Below, one piece after another: positions 25,476 to 34,256 of a stretch of DNA of 64,000 bases (positions within the stretch are counted from its first letter, which is position 1; each line of letters starts with the position of its first letter). Location: assembly GCA_026126105.1 (NCBI GenBank), contig JAHCJV010000008.1, positions 37,925-101,924 on the forward strand, written 5' to 3'. Made by a program: the position numbers and the translations under genes. The notes beneath the pieces were generated by a model. It was not told where the DNA came from. It did not search any database and saw nothing but the letters and a program-made list of their open reading frames with translations. This DNA comes from Enhydrobacter sp. (GTDB lineage Bacteria; Pseudomonadota; Alphaproteobacteria; Reyranellales; Reyranellaceae).

Positions 25476-26413
25476 GCCGCGGGCTGCTGCCGGTAGGCGT
25501 AGTTCTTGTCGAGCCGCTCCGTCAGATAGTCGCCGTAGCGCACGGCGGGAAACTTCGCCGGCTGGCAGGTCGGCAGCACCTCGACGATGCTGTCCATCGC
25601 CATGTCGAAGAAGTACGGGCACGAATAGCGATCGCCGCCCGAGAGGTTCTTCACGCGATGGGGCGTCGACTGCCAGCGGCCGTTGGTCCAGCGCGACAGC
25701 ATGTCGGCGACGTTCACCACCCAGGTGCCCTCGAGCGGCGGCGCCGCCAGCCACGTGCCGTCCTTGCGCCGCACCTCGAGGCCGCCCCGCCTGTCCTGGG
25801 CGAGGATGGTGATGAAGCCATAGTCGGTGTGCGGTGCCGAGCCGAATGCGTCCTCGGGCGCGTCCTTGGCCTGCGGCGGGTAATGCAGCAGGCGCAGGAA
25901 AGTCGTCGGCTGGATGAAATGCGGGCCGAACCAGTCCCGCGGCAGGCCGAGCGCCAACGCCATCGGGCGCAGCAATCGCACGCAGAACGCGTGCATCGCC
26001 TTCTCGTACGCCTCGACCGGTTCGCGGAAGCCGGGTAGATCGGGCCACAGGTTCGGACCGTCGAGGGGCCGGCCGTAGCGCGGATCATCAGGCGCGACCT
26101 CATGCATCAGCATGAACGATTCGGAATCGTTTGGCTTCGTGACCGTCGCCACAGAGGAGGTCTGGATGATCGAGGTCCTGGGCGCCATGTAGCCGCGATG
26201 GAAGCTGTTCATCGCGATCGCGTCCTTCGCCGCACGGGGCTGTGCGTGAAAGCGCCGAGATGCCTCGAACACGCCGTTGACCACGGCCTGGTCGACACCG
26301 ATGCCACGGAAGTAGCAGAAGCCAATCTCGGTGAACGCCCGGTCGAGCTGGCGGGCCAACGCCTCGTCACTGGCGCCGTCGAAGTCGATGACCGGGAGCG
26401 TCTGGGCACTCAT
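25472..26413 (-). CDS. isopenicillin-N-synthase-like 2-oxoglutarate/Fe(II) oxygenase
   Basis: This 313-residue enzyme is of the plant-type 2OG-oxygenase group. It has the N-terminal DIOX_N-like opening LPVIDFDGASDE, then the iron ligands APHTDYGF (His 195, Asp 197) and STPHRV (His 252), and the 2-oxoglutarate-binding RYSCPYFF (Arg 262, Ser 264). All active-site residues are present, so it should be active. Related bacterial enzymes oxidise amino acids, hormones or herbicide-like acids; the substrate is unknown. It is between the acyl-CoA dehydrogenase pair and livF, overlapping the latter (ATGA). The ribosome site is weak. Confidence 0.85.
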   Translation of the reverse strand: MSAQTLPVIDFDGASDEALARQLDRAFTEIGFCYFRGIGVDQAVVNGVFEASRRFHAQPRAAKDAIAMNSFHRGYMAPRTSIIQTSSVATVTKPNDSESFMLMHEVAPDDPRYGRPLDGPNLWPDLPGFREPVEAYEKAMHAFCVRLLRPMALALGLPRDWFGPHFIQPTTFLRLLHYPPQAKDAPEDAFGSAPHTDYGFITILAQDRRGGLEVRRKDGTWLAAPPLEGTWVVNVADMLSRWTNGRWQSTPHRVKNLSGGDRYSCPYFFDMAMDSIVEVLPTCQPAKFPAVRYGDYLTERLDKNYAYRQQPAA

Positions 26414-26433
26414 CAGCCAACCCCAAGCAAGAC

Positions 26434-27489
26434 TCAGGCCGCGTACTGGCTCGACGTCAGCGCCGGCCACAGGGCCTGCGGTCCCGCCTTCGCGAAGGCC
26501 GTCCCGATTTTCTCGCCCCAGAAGCTTTCGCTGCCGAAGTCGCGGCGCCACACCCAGAGCCTCCGCGTGTAGTGATGCAGGATGTGCTCGTGGGTGAAGC
26601 CCATTGCGCCCATCGACTGATGGGCGATGGCGGCGATGCGCTGCGCGAATTCCGACGCTTGGCTCTTGGCCGCGGCGATCGAGAAGCGGCCGCCGTCGGC
26701 CAGCCCGCCTTCGTCCGCATCTCGCGCTGCGGCCTCGGCAGAGGCGATGGTCGCCGCCACGCAGCTCGCCAGCTCGGCAAGCATGTGCTGGATCGCCTGG
26801 AAGGTGGAGATCGGCCGGCCGAACTGCACCCGTTGCTTGGAGTATTCGACGGCGATCGACAGCACCTTGTCGGCGGCACCGGCCATCTGCATGGCGCGCA
26901 CCAGCGCCGCCAGCTCGATCGCACGTTCCAGGCTTACCGGCGACGCGGCCGCGAACTCGCATGCCGGGTTGTCGAACGTTACCGTGCCGTAGGGCTCGCC
27001 CGCGTGGGTCGGGACCTCGTTGATGCTGACATTGCCTGCGGCGACGACCGCGACCATCGGCTTGCCGTTGGAGGTGGCCACGGTAACGAAGCGGTCGGCC
27101 ACCGCGGCGAACGGCACACGGTCGACCTTGCCGCTGAGGCGGTTGCCGTTGAACACGACCTTGCCGAGCGCCAGCGTGCTGGTGCCGGTCGCCGGCACGC
27201 CGCCGGCGGCGGACACCAGCAGGTTGGCGAGCGCCGTCTCGGCCAGCGGCACCGGGACGGCGTGCGAGCCCGCCAGCCGCAGCACCGCCAGCATGTCGGC
27301 CAAGGTCCCGCCCGCGCCGTCCTTGTCCTCCGGCACGGCAATCCTGGGCAGGCCCATTTCCTCGATCTCCTTCCAGAGATCGGCGGGCCAGACGCCCTTC
27401 TCGACGCCGTTCACGATGTCCTTGCCGCATCGCTGGGTGAAGAAGCGGTCGGCCGTTTCCAGCAGCATCTCGCGCGTTTCGCGGTCCAT
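26434..27489 (-). CDS. acyl-CoA dehydrogenase, small subunit type
   Basis: This 351-residue acyl-CoA dehydrogenase family protein starts at 27489, where GGAG precedes the ATG. It carries the FAD-contact motif RVQFGRPISTFQAIQHMLAE, typical of the C-terminal helical domain, and ends in a normal HHYTRRLWVW region. The N-terminal and beta domains are shorter and more divergent than in single-chain enzymes. It should oxidise an acyl-CoA at the alpha-beta position. The next gene upstream encodes a second, dissimilar acyl-CoA dehydrogenase that lacks the RxQFG motif, so the two may form one mixed enzyme. Confidence 0.87.
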   Translation of the reverse strand: MDRETREMLLETADRFFTQRCGKDIVNGVEKGVWPADLWKEIEEMGLPRIAVPEDKDGAGGTLADMLAVLRLAGSHAVPVPLAETALANLLVSAAGGVPATGTSTLALGKVVFNGNRLSGKVDRVPFAAVADRFVTVATSNGKPMVAVVAAGNVSINEVPTHAGEPYGTVTFDNPACEFAAASPVSLERAIELAALVRAMQMAGAADKVLSIAVEYSKQRVQFGRPISTFQAIQHMLAELASCVAATIASAEAAARDADEGGLADGGRFSIAAAKSQASEFAQRIAAIAHQSMGAMGFTHEHILHHYTRRLWVWRRDFGSESFWGEKIGTAFAKAGPQALWPALTSSQYAA

Positions 27490-27517
27490 CAGTATCTCCT
27501 TAAAACCTGCCGGGCCG

Positions 27518-28675
27518 TCACCGCAGCCCCAGCCCACGCGCGACGATGCCGCGCAGGACCTGGGTGGTGCCGCCCTGGATGGTATAGCTCGGCGCCATCA
27601 TCGTCGCGTACTGCGCCACGTCGAGGAAATCGGCCATGTCCTCTTCCGTCGTGGCATCGCTCTCCGCGAGCACGCGCGCGATCTCCGGCAGGTCCTGCTG
27701 GTAGATCGTGCCGAGGTCCTTGACCAGCGACGCCTCGATCGCCGGCGACTTGCCGCCCTGCATCATGCCCGCGACGGCGACCGACATCTGCCGCAAGGTC
27801 CATAGCCGCGCGATGATGCGGCCCAGGATCGCCGCGGCGCGCTTGGCCGGCTGTCGACCCAGCACGCGGACCAGCTCGCGGAGAATGTAGTAGTTCTGCA
27901 TGAAGCGCTCGGGACCCGAGCGCTCGAAGGCCAGTTCGCTGGTGACCTGCAGCCAGCCGTCGCCTTCGTTGCCGATCAGGCAGCTCTCGGGAACAAAGGT
28001 GTCGCTGAAGGTGACCTCGTTCCAGTCGTGCCGGCCGGCAAGGTTGATGATCGGCCGGATGCTGATGTTCGGCGTCTTGAGGTCGACCAGGATCTGGCTC
28101 AGTCCCTTGTGACGATCGCCATGCTGGCCGGAGGTGCGCACGAGAGCGATGCAGTAGTGATTGCGGTGGGCGCCCGAGGTCCAGACTTTCGTGCCGTTGA
28201 CCCGGAATCCGCCCGGGACCGGCTCGGCGCGGGTGCGCACCGAGGCGAGGTCGGAACCCGAGTCGGGTTCACTCATGCCGATCGAGAAGAAGCATTCGCC
28301 CGCGGTGATCCGCGGCAGGATCGCCTGGCGCTGCTCCTCGCTGCCGAAGCGCAGAAGCAGCGGGCCGGACTGCCGGTCGGCGACCCAGTGGGCGCCGGCG
28401 GGCGCGCTGTTGCCCAGCAGTTCCTCGGTGACGACATACCGCTCCAGGAAGCTCTTTTCCGAGCCGCCGTACTGCTTGGGCCAGGTGATTCCGATCCAGC
28501 CCTGCTTGCCGAGTTCCCGGCTGAACTGCGGCGAGAAGGTATTCCAGCTGGCGAAGCGGTCCTCCGACTTCACCTTGGGCAGTGTCTCGTGGAGGAAGGC
28601 GCGGACTTCGACGCGCAGCTCTTCCGCTTCCGGCGGCAGATGGAACGGCGGGAATTCGAGCTTGGGTATGGACAT
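27518..28675 (-). CDS. acyl-CoA dehydrogenase, partner subunit
   Basis: This 385-residue acyl-CoA dehydrogenase has the beta-domain motif IGMSEPDSGSDLASVRTRA and the KVWTSGAH segment, which bind flavin and substrate. The C-terminal motif is YTIQGGTTQVLRGIVARG, in place of the usual YEG(T)xxIxR, so the canonical catalytic Glu is absent at that site. It also lacks an RxQFG sequence, present in the adjacent gene's product. The two genes are 28 bases apart. The first gene of the operon continues to a 2OG oxygenase and livF. The acyl chain is unknown. Confidence 0.87.
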   Translation of the reverse strand: MSIPKLEFPPFHLPPEAEELRVEVRAFLHETLPKVKSEDRFASWNTFSPQFSRELGKQGWIGITWPKQYGGSEKSFLERYVVTEELLGNSAPAGAHWVADRQSGPLLLRFGSEEQRQAILPRITAGECFFSIGMSEPDSGSDLASVRTRAEPVPGGFRVNGTKVWTSGAHRNHYCIALVRTSGQHGDRHKGLSQILVDLKTPNISIRPIINLAGRHDWNEVTFSDTFVPESCLIGNEGDGWLQVTSELAFERSGPERFMQNYYILRELVRVLGRQPAKRAAAILGRIIARLWTLRQMSVAVAGMMQGGKSPAIEASLVKDLGTIYQQDLPEIARVLAESDATTEEDMADFLDVAQYATMMAPSYTIQGGTTQVLRGIVARGLGLR

Positions 28676-28752
28676 TGGCCTTCTCGGCGGTTGGATGCTT
28701 CCTCTGTGTCGGCTAATCCTAGACTGCGCAACAGAGGAGTTTCGAGGGTCGA

Positions 28753-29226
28753 ATGCCGCGCCGTCTTCCCCGCCTGCCGCCCCTGATGGCGGAATTCGAC
28801 GACGACGAGCGGGATGCCGTGCTCGCAGCCAACCGAACCTTCTACCGTGCCTTCAACGACCGCGACTATGACGCCATGGAGCAGCTCTGGGCGCCGACCG
28901 GCGCAACGGTCTGCCTGCATCCCGGCCAGGGACCTCTGCACGAACGATCCGAAATCCTTCGCAGCTGGCGCAGCATCCTGAGCCATCCCGACTCGCCCAA
29001 GGTACGCTGCACCGACGAATGGGTCGCAGGTCGTGCCGGCCTCGCCATCGTCGTGTGCCGGGAAATTCTCGCCAACGGCCAGCTCATGGCGACCAACACC
29101 TTCGTTCGCCTGGGGTCCGGCTGGCACATGCTCGGCCACCATTCCGGCCCAGTGCCGCCGGTCGAGCGACGCCCCACGGCCGCAACGGCCGCCGCACCGG
29201 CGCGGGACCGCCGCAAGCTGCATTGA
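28753..29226 (+). CDS. SnoaL/NTF2-like protein
   Basis: This 157-residue cytosolic protein has the SnoaL_3/NTF2-fold pattern: a helical start (ERDAVLAANRTFYRAFNDRD), MEQLWAPTG, HPGQGPLHERSEILRSWRSI, then beta strands to NTFVRLGSGWHMLGHHSG. Members are small cone-shaped proteins that act as isomerases, ring-forming enzymes or ligand-binding domains; many are described only as calcium/calmodulin-kinase-II-association-like. The C-terminal 20 residues are Ala/Arg-rich. It is divergent from the acyl-CoA dehydrogenase operon (77 bases between), so co-regulation is possible. Start choice: an internal ATG exists 11 codons later. Confidence 0.75.
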   Translation: MPRRLPRLPPLMAEFDDDERDAVLAANRTFYRAFNDRDYDAMEQLWAPTGATVCLHPGQGPLHERSEILRSWRSILSHPDSPKVRCTDEWVAGRAGLAIVVCREILANGQLMATNTFVRLGSGWHMLGHHSGPVPPVERRPTAATAAAPARDRRKLH

Positions 29227-29293
29227 GAGCTTGTGAGTTTTTGCGGCTTCGCATTCTCGATGAAGGGTTGATGAATCAATAGATCTCTCAGTA

Positions 29294-29314
29294 CGAGGTC
29301 TCCGATCGACCTCG
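29294..29314. terminator. possible bidirectional hairpin between convergent genes
   Basis: CGAGGTC at 29294-29300 is complementary to GACCTCG at 29308-29314, with a 7-base loop. It lies between the stops of the SnoaL-like gene and the convergent LprI/DUF3298 gene. There is no strong T-run on either side, so termination would be weak or factor-dependent. Confidence 0.35.
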
Positions 29315-29348
29315 CCCAAGAACTCAAGAGCTCTGAGCCCGAAGGAAG

Positions 29349-30332
29349 TCAGCGTCCGAGAGGGCCGTCCTTGCGGATCAGATTGGTTAGGCGGCTGTAG
29401 GGAATATCGACGGCATAGCGGCCCATGACGTAGGCGGCGACATCGTATTGATTGAAGATGATCTCGAGGGCATCGGCCTTGAAGAGATAGCGCCCGGGAT
29501 CGTCCATCAGCTTGTCGAAGGTAGCGGGCTCGAGCGTCTCGGGGAAGCCGGGCCGCTCCACGAACTGCCGCTTCAGATCGGCCTTCGCGATCTCGGTGAT
29601 GGTTCGTTTCCACGCCGAGCCCGCAACGAAGACGTCCGCGGGTGCCACGCTGCGGCCGGTACGCAGATCCACCAGCGTCGCCGTCACGCCGCTCGATCCG
29701 TGGGCGCCGCCCGTGAAGATATAGAAGGTGGTCGCCACCGAGACGCTGGAGGGCGCGGGGCGGAAGAGCTGGAAGCTTTGAAGATACGTCCAGATCTGGT
29801 CGATGCCGGGGCCGCCGCCGTCGTTGCCGGGAACGGCATCGTCAGCGCCCTTCTGCGCCGCGGTTGCGAAGGCCTTGTTGACTGCCGAGAAATCGACGTT
29901 CGGGCCATCGAACTGCGGATAGCTGGCGTCGATCTCGTAGCGCGTGGTCCTGACCTTGCCGCTCCGCACCAGCGCCTGCTCGCTCACGAACGGATACGGA
30001 CCCTCGCTTTCGGCTTGCAGCGTCGCAATGCGCGAGACGTAGCGCTGCCTGACGCAGCGTGCGACGTCTTCGGCGATGCCGGTGCATGCCGTCGTGCGAT
30101 TGGCGAGCCAGCGAAGCTGATCCTGGGCCAGGTGGTCCCTGGCCGGACCGGTCAGCCGACCCCAAAGAGTGTCGTATGCCGTCGCCATCTCGCGATCCAA
30201 TTGGGCCAGCTTGGCATCGGCGCAGATCGCCCGCTCGACGACAGTGGACGCTTTCGCGCAGTCGAAACTGGGCTGTGCCGCCGCGGCGACGCTCCAGAGC
30301 AACATGGCCGCCGCAGCGGTTAGACGCAGCAT
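29349..30332 (-). CDS. exported LprI-like / DUF3298-type protein
   Basis: This 327-residue protein has a signal peptide (MLRLTAAAAMLLWSVAAAAQ). An N-terminal Cys-containing domain of about 90 residues follows (FDCAKASTVVERAICADAKL, ending RCVRQRYVSRI), which matches the LprI/DUF1311 lysozyme-inhibitor-like pattern with conserved Cys pairs. The C-terminal region (YEIDASYPQFDG to the FNQYDVAAYVMG segment) resembles DUF3298/RsiV-type domains. It may bind a lysozyme or cell-wall ligand in the periplasm. The ATG overlaps the stop of the upstream aminotransferase gene by one base, so it is co-translated with it. Confidence 0.75.
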   Translation of the reverse strand: MLRLTAAAAMLLWSVAAAAQPSFDCAKASTVVERAICADAKLAQLDREMATAYDTLWGRLTGPARDHLAQDQLRWLANRTTACTGIAEDVARCVRQRYVSRIATLQAESEGPYPFVSEQALVRSGKVRTTRYEIDASYPQFDGPNVDFSAVNKAFATAAQKGADDAVPGNDGGGPGIDQIWTYLQSFQLFRPAPSSVSVATTFYIFTGGAHGSSGVTATLVDLRTGRSVAPADVFVAGSAWKRTITEIAKADLKRQFVERPGFPETLEPATFDKLMDDPGRYLFKADALEIIFNQYDVAAYVMGRYAVDIPYSRLTNLIRKDGPLGR

Positions 30333-31483
30333 CACACCCGCCTCCACTGCTTCAGGCGCCGCACCGCCTCTTCCATCTCCGCGGTCGATCCCGCAAAGGA
30401 GATGCGCAGCGTCCCCGTCCCGCGCGCCCGGTCGAAATCGACGCCAGGCGTGGTCGCCACGCCCGCCTCGGCCAGCATTCGCGTGCAGAAGTCACGGCTG
30501 TCGTTGGTCAGGTGCGAGACGTCGGCATAGATGTAGAAGGCGCCTTGCGCCGGCGTGAGACGGTCGAGACCGGCCGCCGGCAGCCCCGCCATCAGCAGGT
30601 CGCGATTGGCCTTGTAGCGCCGCACGTGGCCGTCGAGCTCCTCGCGACCGTCGAAGGCAGCGAGCGCGGCATGCTGGCTGAGCGTCGGGACGGAGATGAA
30701 GAAATTCTGGGCCAGTCGTTCGATAGGCCGCACCAGCTCGGGCGGCACGATCAGCCATCCGATCCGCCAGCCGGTCATCGAGAAATACTTGGAGAAGCTG
30801 TTGACCACGATGGCGTGATCCGAAACCTCGACCGCCGAGGTGGTCTCGCCCTCGTACACGATGCCGTGATAGATCTCGTCGGAGACGAGCCGCACGTGCC
30901 GGGCGTCGCACCAGTCGGCCAAAGCTTTCAGCTCCGATCGGCTCACCATCGTGCCCGTCGGATTCGAAGGGCTCGCCACGATGAGGCCGGCGATCGGCCC
31001 AGCCTTATCGAGCGCGCCGAGGGTCGGCTGGAATCGATCGGCCGCGGAGGTCGGCAGGTCGACGGCTTCGAGGTTCAGAGCCGCCAGAATGTTGCGATAG
31101 GCGGGATAGCCCGGTGCGGCGAGCGCCACCCTGTCGCCCGCATCGAAGCTGGCGAGGAAGGCCAGCGGAAAGCCGCCCGACGATCCGGTCGTGACGATCA
31201 CGCGCTCCGGCGATACTTCGGCGCCGTACGTATCCCGATAATGCCGCGCGATGCGCTCGCGCAACGCCGGCATGCCGAGCGCGGCGACGTAGCCGATGCG
31301 GTCGCCGTCCAGGGCGGCATGCGCCGCCGCCAGGGCGGTCCTGGGCGCGGGCGTGCTGGGCTGGCCGACCTCGAGATGGACGACGGTACCTCCGGCCGCT
31401 TCCTTCTCGGCAGCGGCAGCCATGACGTCCATGACGATGAACGGGTCGACGGCGCCGGAACGGCGCGAGACGGGACGCGACAT
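30332..31483 (-). CDS. class I/II PLP aminotransferase
   Basis: This 383-residue fold type I aminotransferase has NPTG (in SPSNPTGTMVS), the Asp/Tyr pair in VSDEIYHGIVY, the Schiff-base Lys in VNSFSKYFSMTGWRIGW and a C-terminal Arg in TLRISFAG that binds the substrate carboxylate. It belongs to the aspartate/aromatic aminotransferase-like group; the specific amino acid cannot be assigned. The start at 31483 gives a normal N-terminus (MSRPVSRRSG) and a short gap to the gamma-glutamyltransferase-like gene. It overlaps the LprI/DUF3298 gene by one base (TGATG). Confidence 0.88.
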   Translation of the reverse strand: MSRPVSRRSGAVDPFIVMDVMAAAAEKEAAGGTVVHLEVGQPSTPAPRTALAAAHAALDGDRIGYVAALGMPALRERIARHYRDTYGAEVSPERVIVTTGSSGGFPLAFLASFDAGDRVALAAPGYPAYRNILAALNLEAVDLPTSAADRFQPTLGALDKAGPIAGLIVASPSNPTGTMVSRSELKALADWCDARHVRLVSDEIYHGIVYEGETTSAVEVSDHAIVVNSFSKYFSMTGWRIGWLIVPPELVRPIERLAQNFFISVPTLSQHAALAAFDGREELDGHVRRYKANRDLLMAGLPAAGLDRLTPAQGAFYIYADVSHLTNDSRDFCTRMLAEAGVATTPGVDFDRARGTGTLRISFAGSTAEMEEAVRRLKQWRRV

Positions 31484-31491
31484 GGCCTGCG

Positions 31492-32835
31492 TCAGCGCGC
31501 CGTGGCGTTCAGCGCCAGGCCGGTACCGGCCGGGTCGATGCCGCTGTTGCAGCTCGCGCCGCCGCTCCTGATGCCATCGGGGCAGGCGATCGCATTCACG
31601 TATCCTCCTCGGCCGGCATGCGCCCTGAGCGCTGCCGCTACGTACTGTTTGTCCTGGACCGTGCCCCGCGCGATGTAACCCGTGGCCTGGGCGGCAGACG
31701 GTGACCCGCCGCCAGCGCCGGCGAACAGCACCTCGCCATTGCCCGGATTGCCGATCACCACCGGGCTGATGGCCGTGCTGTCGGCCGTCGGGGTGGCGAG
31801 CAGGATGCCGGTGCCGGGCACGATGACACGCGCGCCGAACAGCTGGCCCATCGACAGGCTGCAGGCCGCCGCGTTGCCCTTGTCGTCGATTGCCGCGAGA
31901 CCCGCGATGCCCCCCGAGTCCACAGGCGCTGCGCCGCCTCCCGGCTGACCGTTCCATCCGGCGAGCGCACTGGCCCCCGCCATTGGTGCGGGCGCCACGT
32001 AGACTCGAAACCCACCATAGCGCTCGCTGGCGGGCGGGCCGGCCTGGGGAACGGTGTTGCGGATCGTGTCCAGCGGCATGCTCCCTCCGAGTTGCGCCAC
32101 CTGGTCCGACACCAGCCGCGCCAGCGTCCCCTGCGCGAGATCGACGCCGCCGCGCTGGCGGAGAACGCCGAGGGTCGCGGCAAGATCGGTCTGGGCGAAG
32201 CTATCGCCTTCGCTCATCGCGATGCCGCCGCCCTTGCCGAAGATGCGGCGCGCTTCGCTGTCGGCGCCGAGCGACGCGGCTCCCGCCTGCAGGTCGCGCG
32301 CCAGGGCGCGTGAGACCGGAACGCCGAGCCGCGCGAGCCGTTCGGCGGGAGCAACAGTAGCCTCCCAGCGCGCCTGTCCATGCCGGACATGCATCAGCGT
32401 GATTGCACGGACGCCGCTCGGCACCGTGATGGGAACGCCACGGATGCCGCCGGGGGCCGAGACGGGCCCGAACACGAACGCCTCGCCGGCTCGGGTCTTG
32501 GCGTCATGGACGATGCAGACACCGGAAGCGCCGAGGCTTGCGGCCGACGGCAGGGTGACCGCCATTGCGAAATACATCGCGACGGCGGCATCGGTGGCGT
32601 TGCCGCCGGCCAGCAGTATCTCACGACCCACCTCGGCGGCACGGCTTTCGTCGGCGGAAACGGCCGCGAATTTTACTCCACCGCGCAAAATGGCGCTGAG
32701 CGGTGCGCGATTGGCAGGGATGCCCGCGGGATTTGCGACATTGTCCTGCGAAGGCTCACTTCCGCCACAAGCCGAGAGCAAGAACGCTCCTATCACTGCC
32801 AGCTTGCGCAATTGACGGCGCGGCCGGCCATTCAT
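31492..32835 (-). CDS. gamma-glutamyltransferase-like lipoprotein without the catalytic threonine
   Basis: This 447-residue lipoprotein has the signal AVIGAFLLSAC (lipobox Cys about residue 23). The body has the gamma-glutamyltransferase layout: GGNATDAAVA early, and later GNAAACSLSMGQLFGARVIV and VPGTGILL. In active enzymes a Thr-Thr-His-like motif sits 11 or so residues before the GNAV segment and the first Thr is both the autoprocessing and the catalytic nucleophile. Here that position reads GGIAGLAAID (Ile 310, Ala 311, Gly 312; codons near 31900-31908). It should therefore be unable to self-cleave or transfer glutamyl groups in the normal way. The start at 32835 is 16 bases from the divergent protease start. 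Confidence 0.78.
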   Translation of the reverse strand: MNGRPRRQLRKLAVIGAFLLSACGGSEPSQDNVANPAGIPANRAPLSAILRGGVKFAAVSADESRAAEVGREILLAGGNATDAAVAMYFAMAVTLPSAASLGASGVCIVHDAKTRAGEAFVFGPVSAPGGIRGVPITVPSGVRAITLMHVRHGQARWEATVAPAERLARLGVPVSRALARDLQAGAASLGADSEARRIFGKGGGIAMSEGDSFAQTDLAATLGVLRQRGGVDLAQGTLARLVSDQVAQLGGSMPLDTIRNTVPQAGPPASERYGGFRVYVAPAPMAGASALAGWNGQPGGGAAPVDSGGIAGLAAIDDKGNAAACSLSMGQLFGARVIVPGTGILLATPTADSTAISPVVIGNPGNGEVLFAGAGGGSPSAAQATGYIARGTVQDKQYVAAALRAHAGRGGYVNAIACPDGIRSGGASCNSGIDPAGTGLALNATAR

Positions 32836-32851
32836 AGCTTGACGGATAGCC

Positions 32852-34231
32852 GTGCCGCCCCTGATCCATCGCATCTTCGCCCTCTCCTGTGCCGTGCTGC
32901 TCGCGCTCACGCCGTTTCGTGACGCCGTTGCGCAGCAAGGTCAACGGCTCAGTCTCGTCCGCGACGCCGAGATCGAGCACTCGATCCGCACCATGATCGC
33001 CCCGATCTGGCGTGCCGCGCGGCTCGACCCCAGCGCGATGGAGATTTTCATCGTGCAGGACGGCTCGCTCAATGCCTTCGTTGCCGGCGGCCAGCGCATC
33101 TTCATCAACACCGGCCTGCTGCTGCGGACGGAGCGGCCCAATCAGCTGATCGGCGTCCTGGCGCACGAGACCGGCCATATCTCCGGTGGCCATCTGGCGC
33201 GCGCGCAGGAGGAGATGGAAAAGCTCAGCACGCTCCAGATCCTCGAGGCGCTGCTCAGCGCCGGCGCGATGGCGGGCGGCTCCGCGGCCGGCGTCGGAGC
33301 CGGCCGGCCGGCTCCCGCCGACAGCGGCGGTCTGAATGCTCCCGGATCGCTCCGCTATTTTCTGAAATATACCCAGACCCAGGAGAACTCGGCCGACCAG
33401 GCCGCGATCAGCCTGCTCGAGCGCACCCAGCAATCGGTCAATGGGACCATCGAGTTCCTGCGCATCCTCCAGCGCGAAGAACGCATGTTGATCGGTCGCC
33501 GCGATCCGTACCTCTCGACCCATCCGCTCACGCCCGATCGCATCTCCTCCTTCGAGACGGCGGCCGCGCGCTCGCGATACACCAATGCGCCGGAGTCGCC
33601 GCAATTCCTCGACATGCATCAGCGCATGGTGGCCAAGCTCCTCGGCTTCATCAGTCCCAATGCTGCCCTGCAGCGTTATGCCGAGGGCGACCGCGCCGTG
33701 CCTGCACGCTACGCGCGCGCCATCGCCCTGTACCGCACCGGGGCGCTGGGCTCCGCGCTGCTTACGATCGACGGATTGCTCAAGGAATATCCCAACGACC
33801 CCTACTTCCACGAGCTGCGCGGCCAGATGCTTTTCGAGAACGGACGCGCCGCTCAGGCGGTTCCGTCCTACCGTCGGGCCGTTCAACTCCTGCCCGCGGT
33901 CGGTATTGTGAAAGTCGACTTTGCGCGTGCGTTGCTGGAAACCAACAAGCCGGACGACGACCGCGAAGCGGTGCGCAACCTCGAGCTCGCCCGGCAGACC
34001 GAATCCGGCAGCTTCGATCTGTGGCGCCTTATGGCGACGGGGTATTCCAGGCTCAACGACCCCGGGATGACGTCGCTGGCGCGCGCCGAGATGGCGATAC
34101 TTCGCGGCAACCGCGCGGAGGCGCAGTCACACGCCGCAACAGCCGAGCGCCAGCTCCGGCAAGGCACCCCGGCCTGGCAGCGCGCGCAGGACATCAAGGC
34201 GTATATCAATTCGCGGCCGAGCCGTAACTAG
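32852..34231 (+). CDS. periplasmic M48 metalloprotease with TPR domain, BepA-like
   Basis: This 459-residue protein has a signal peptide (cleavage near DAVAQQ). The M48 zinc site is HETGH (His 105, Glu 106, His 109), with the third ligand in the ENSADQAA region. The C-terminal 200 residues are TPR-like helical repeats (YARAIALYRTGALGSAL, then LRGQMLFENGRAAQA). This matches BepA/YfgC, a periplasmic chaperone-protease for outer-membrane assembly. The GTG start at 32852 has GACGGA just before it. It starts 16 bases from the divergent gamma-glutamyltransferase-like gene and is followed after 25 bases by a DsbA-like gene. Confidence 0.9.
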   Translation: MPPLIHRIFALSCAVLLALTPFRDAVAQQGQRLSLVRDAEIEHSIRTMIAPIWRAARLDPSAMEIFIVQDGSLNAFVAGGQRIFINTGLLLRTERPNQLIGVLAHETGHISGGHLARAQEEMEKLSTLQILEALLSAGAMAGGSAAGVGAGRPAPADSGGLNAPGSLRYFLKYTQTQENSADQAAISLLERTQQSVNGTIEFLRILQREERMLIGRRDPYLSTHPLTPDRISSFETAAARSRYTNAPESPQFLDMHQRMVAKLLGFISPNAALQRYAEGDRAVPARYARAIALYRTGALGSALLTIDGLLKEYPNDPYFHELRGQMLFENGRAAQAVPSYRRAVQLLPAVGIVKVDFARALLETNKPDDDREAVRNLELARQTESGSFDLWRLMATGYSRLNDPGMTSLARAEMAILRGNRAEAQSHAATAERQLRQGTPAWQRAQDIKAYINSRPSRN

Positions 34232-34256
34232 GACGCCCCCTTCGTGGAGTCACCTC

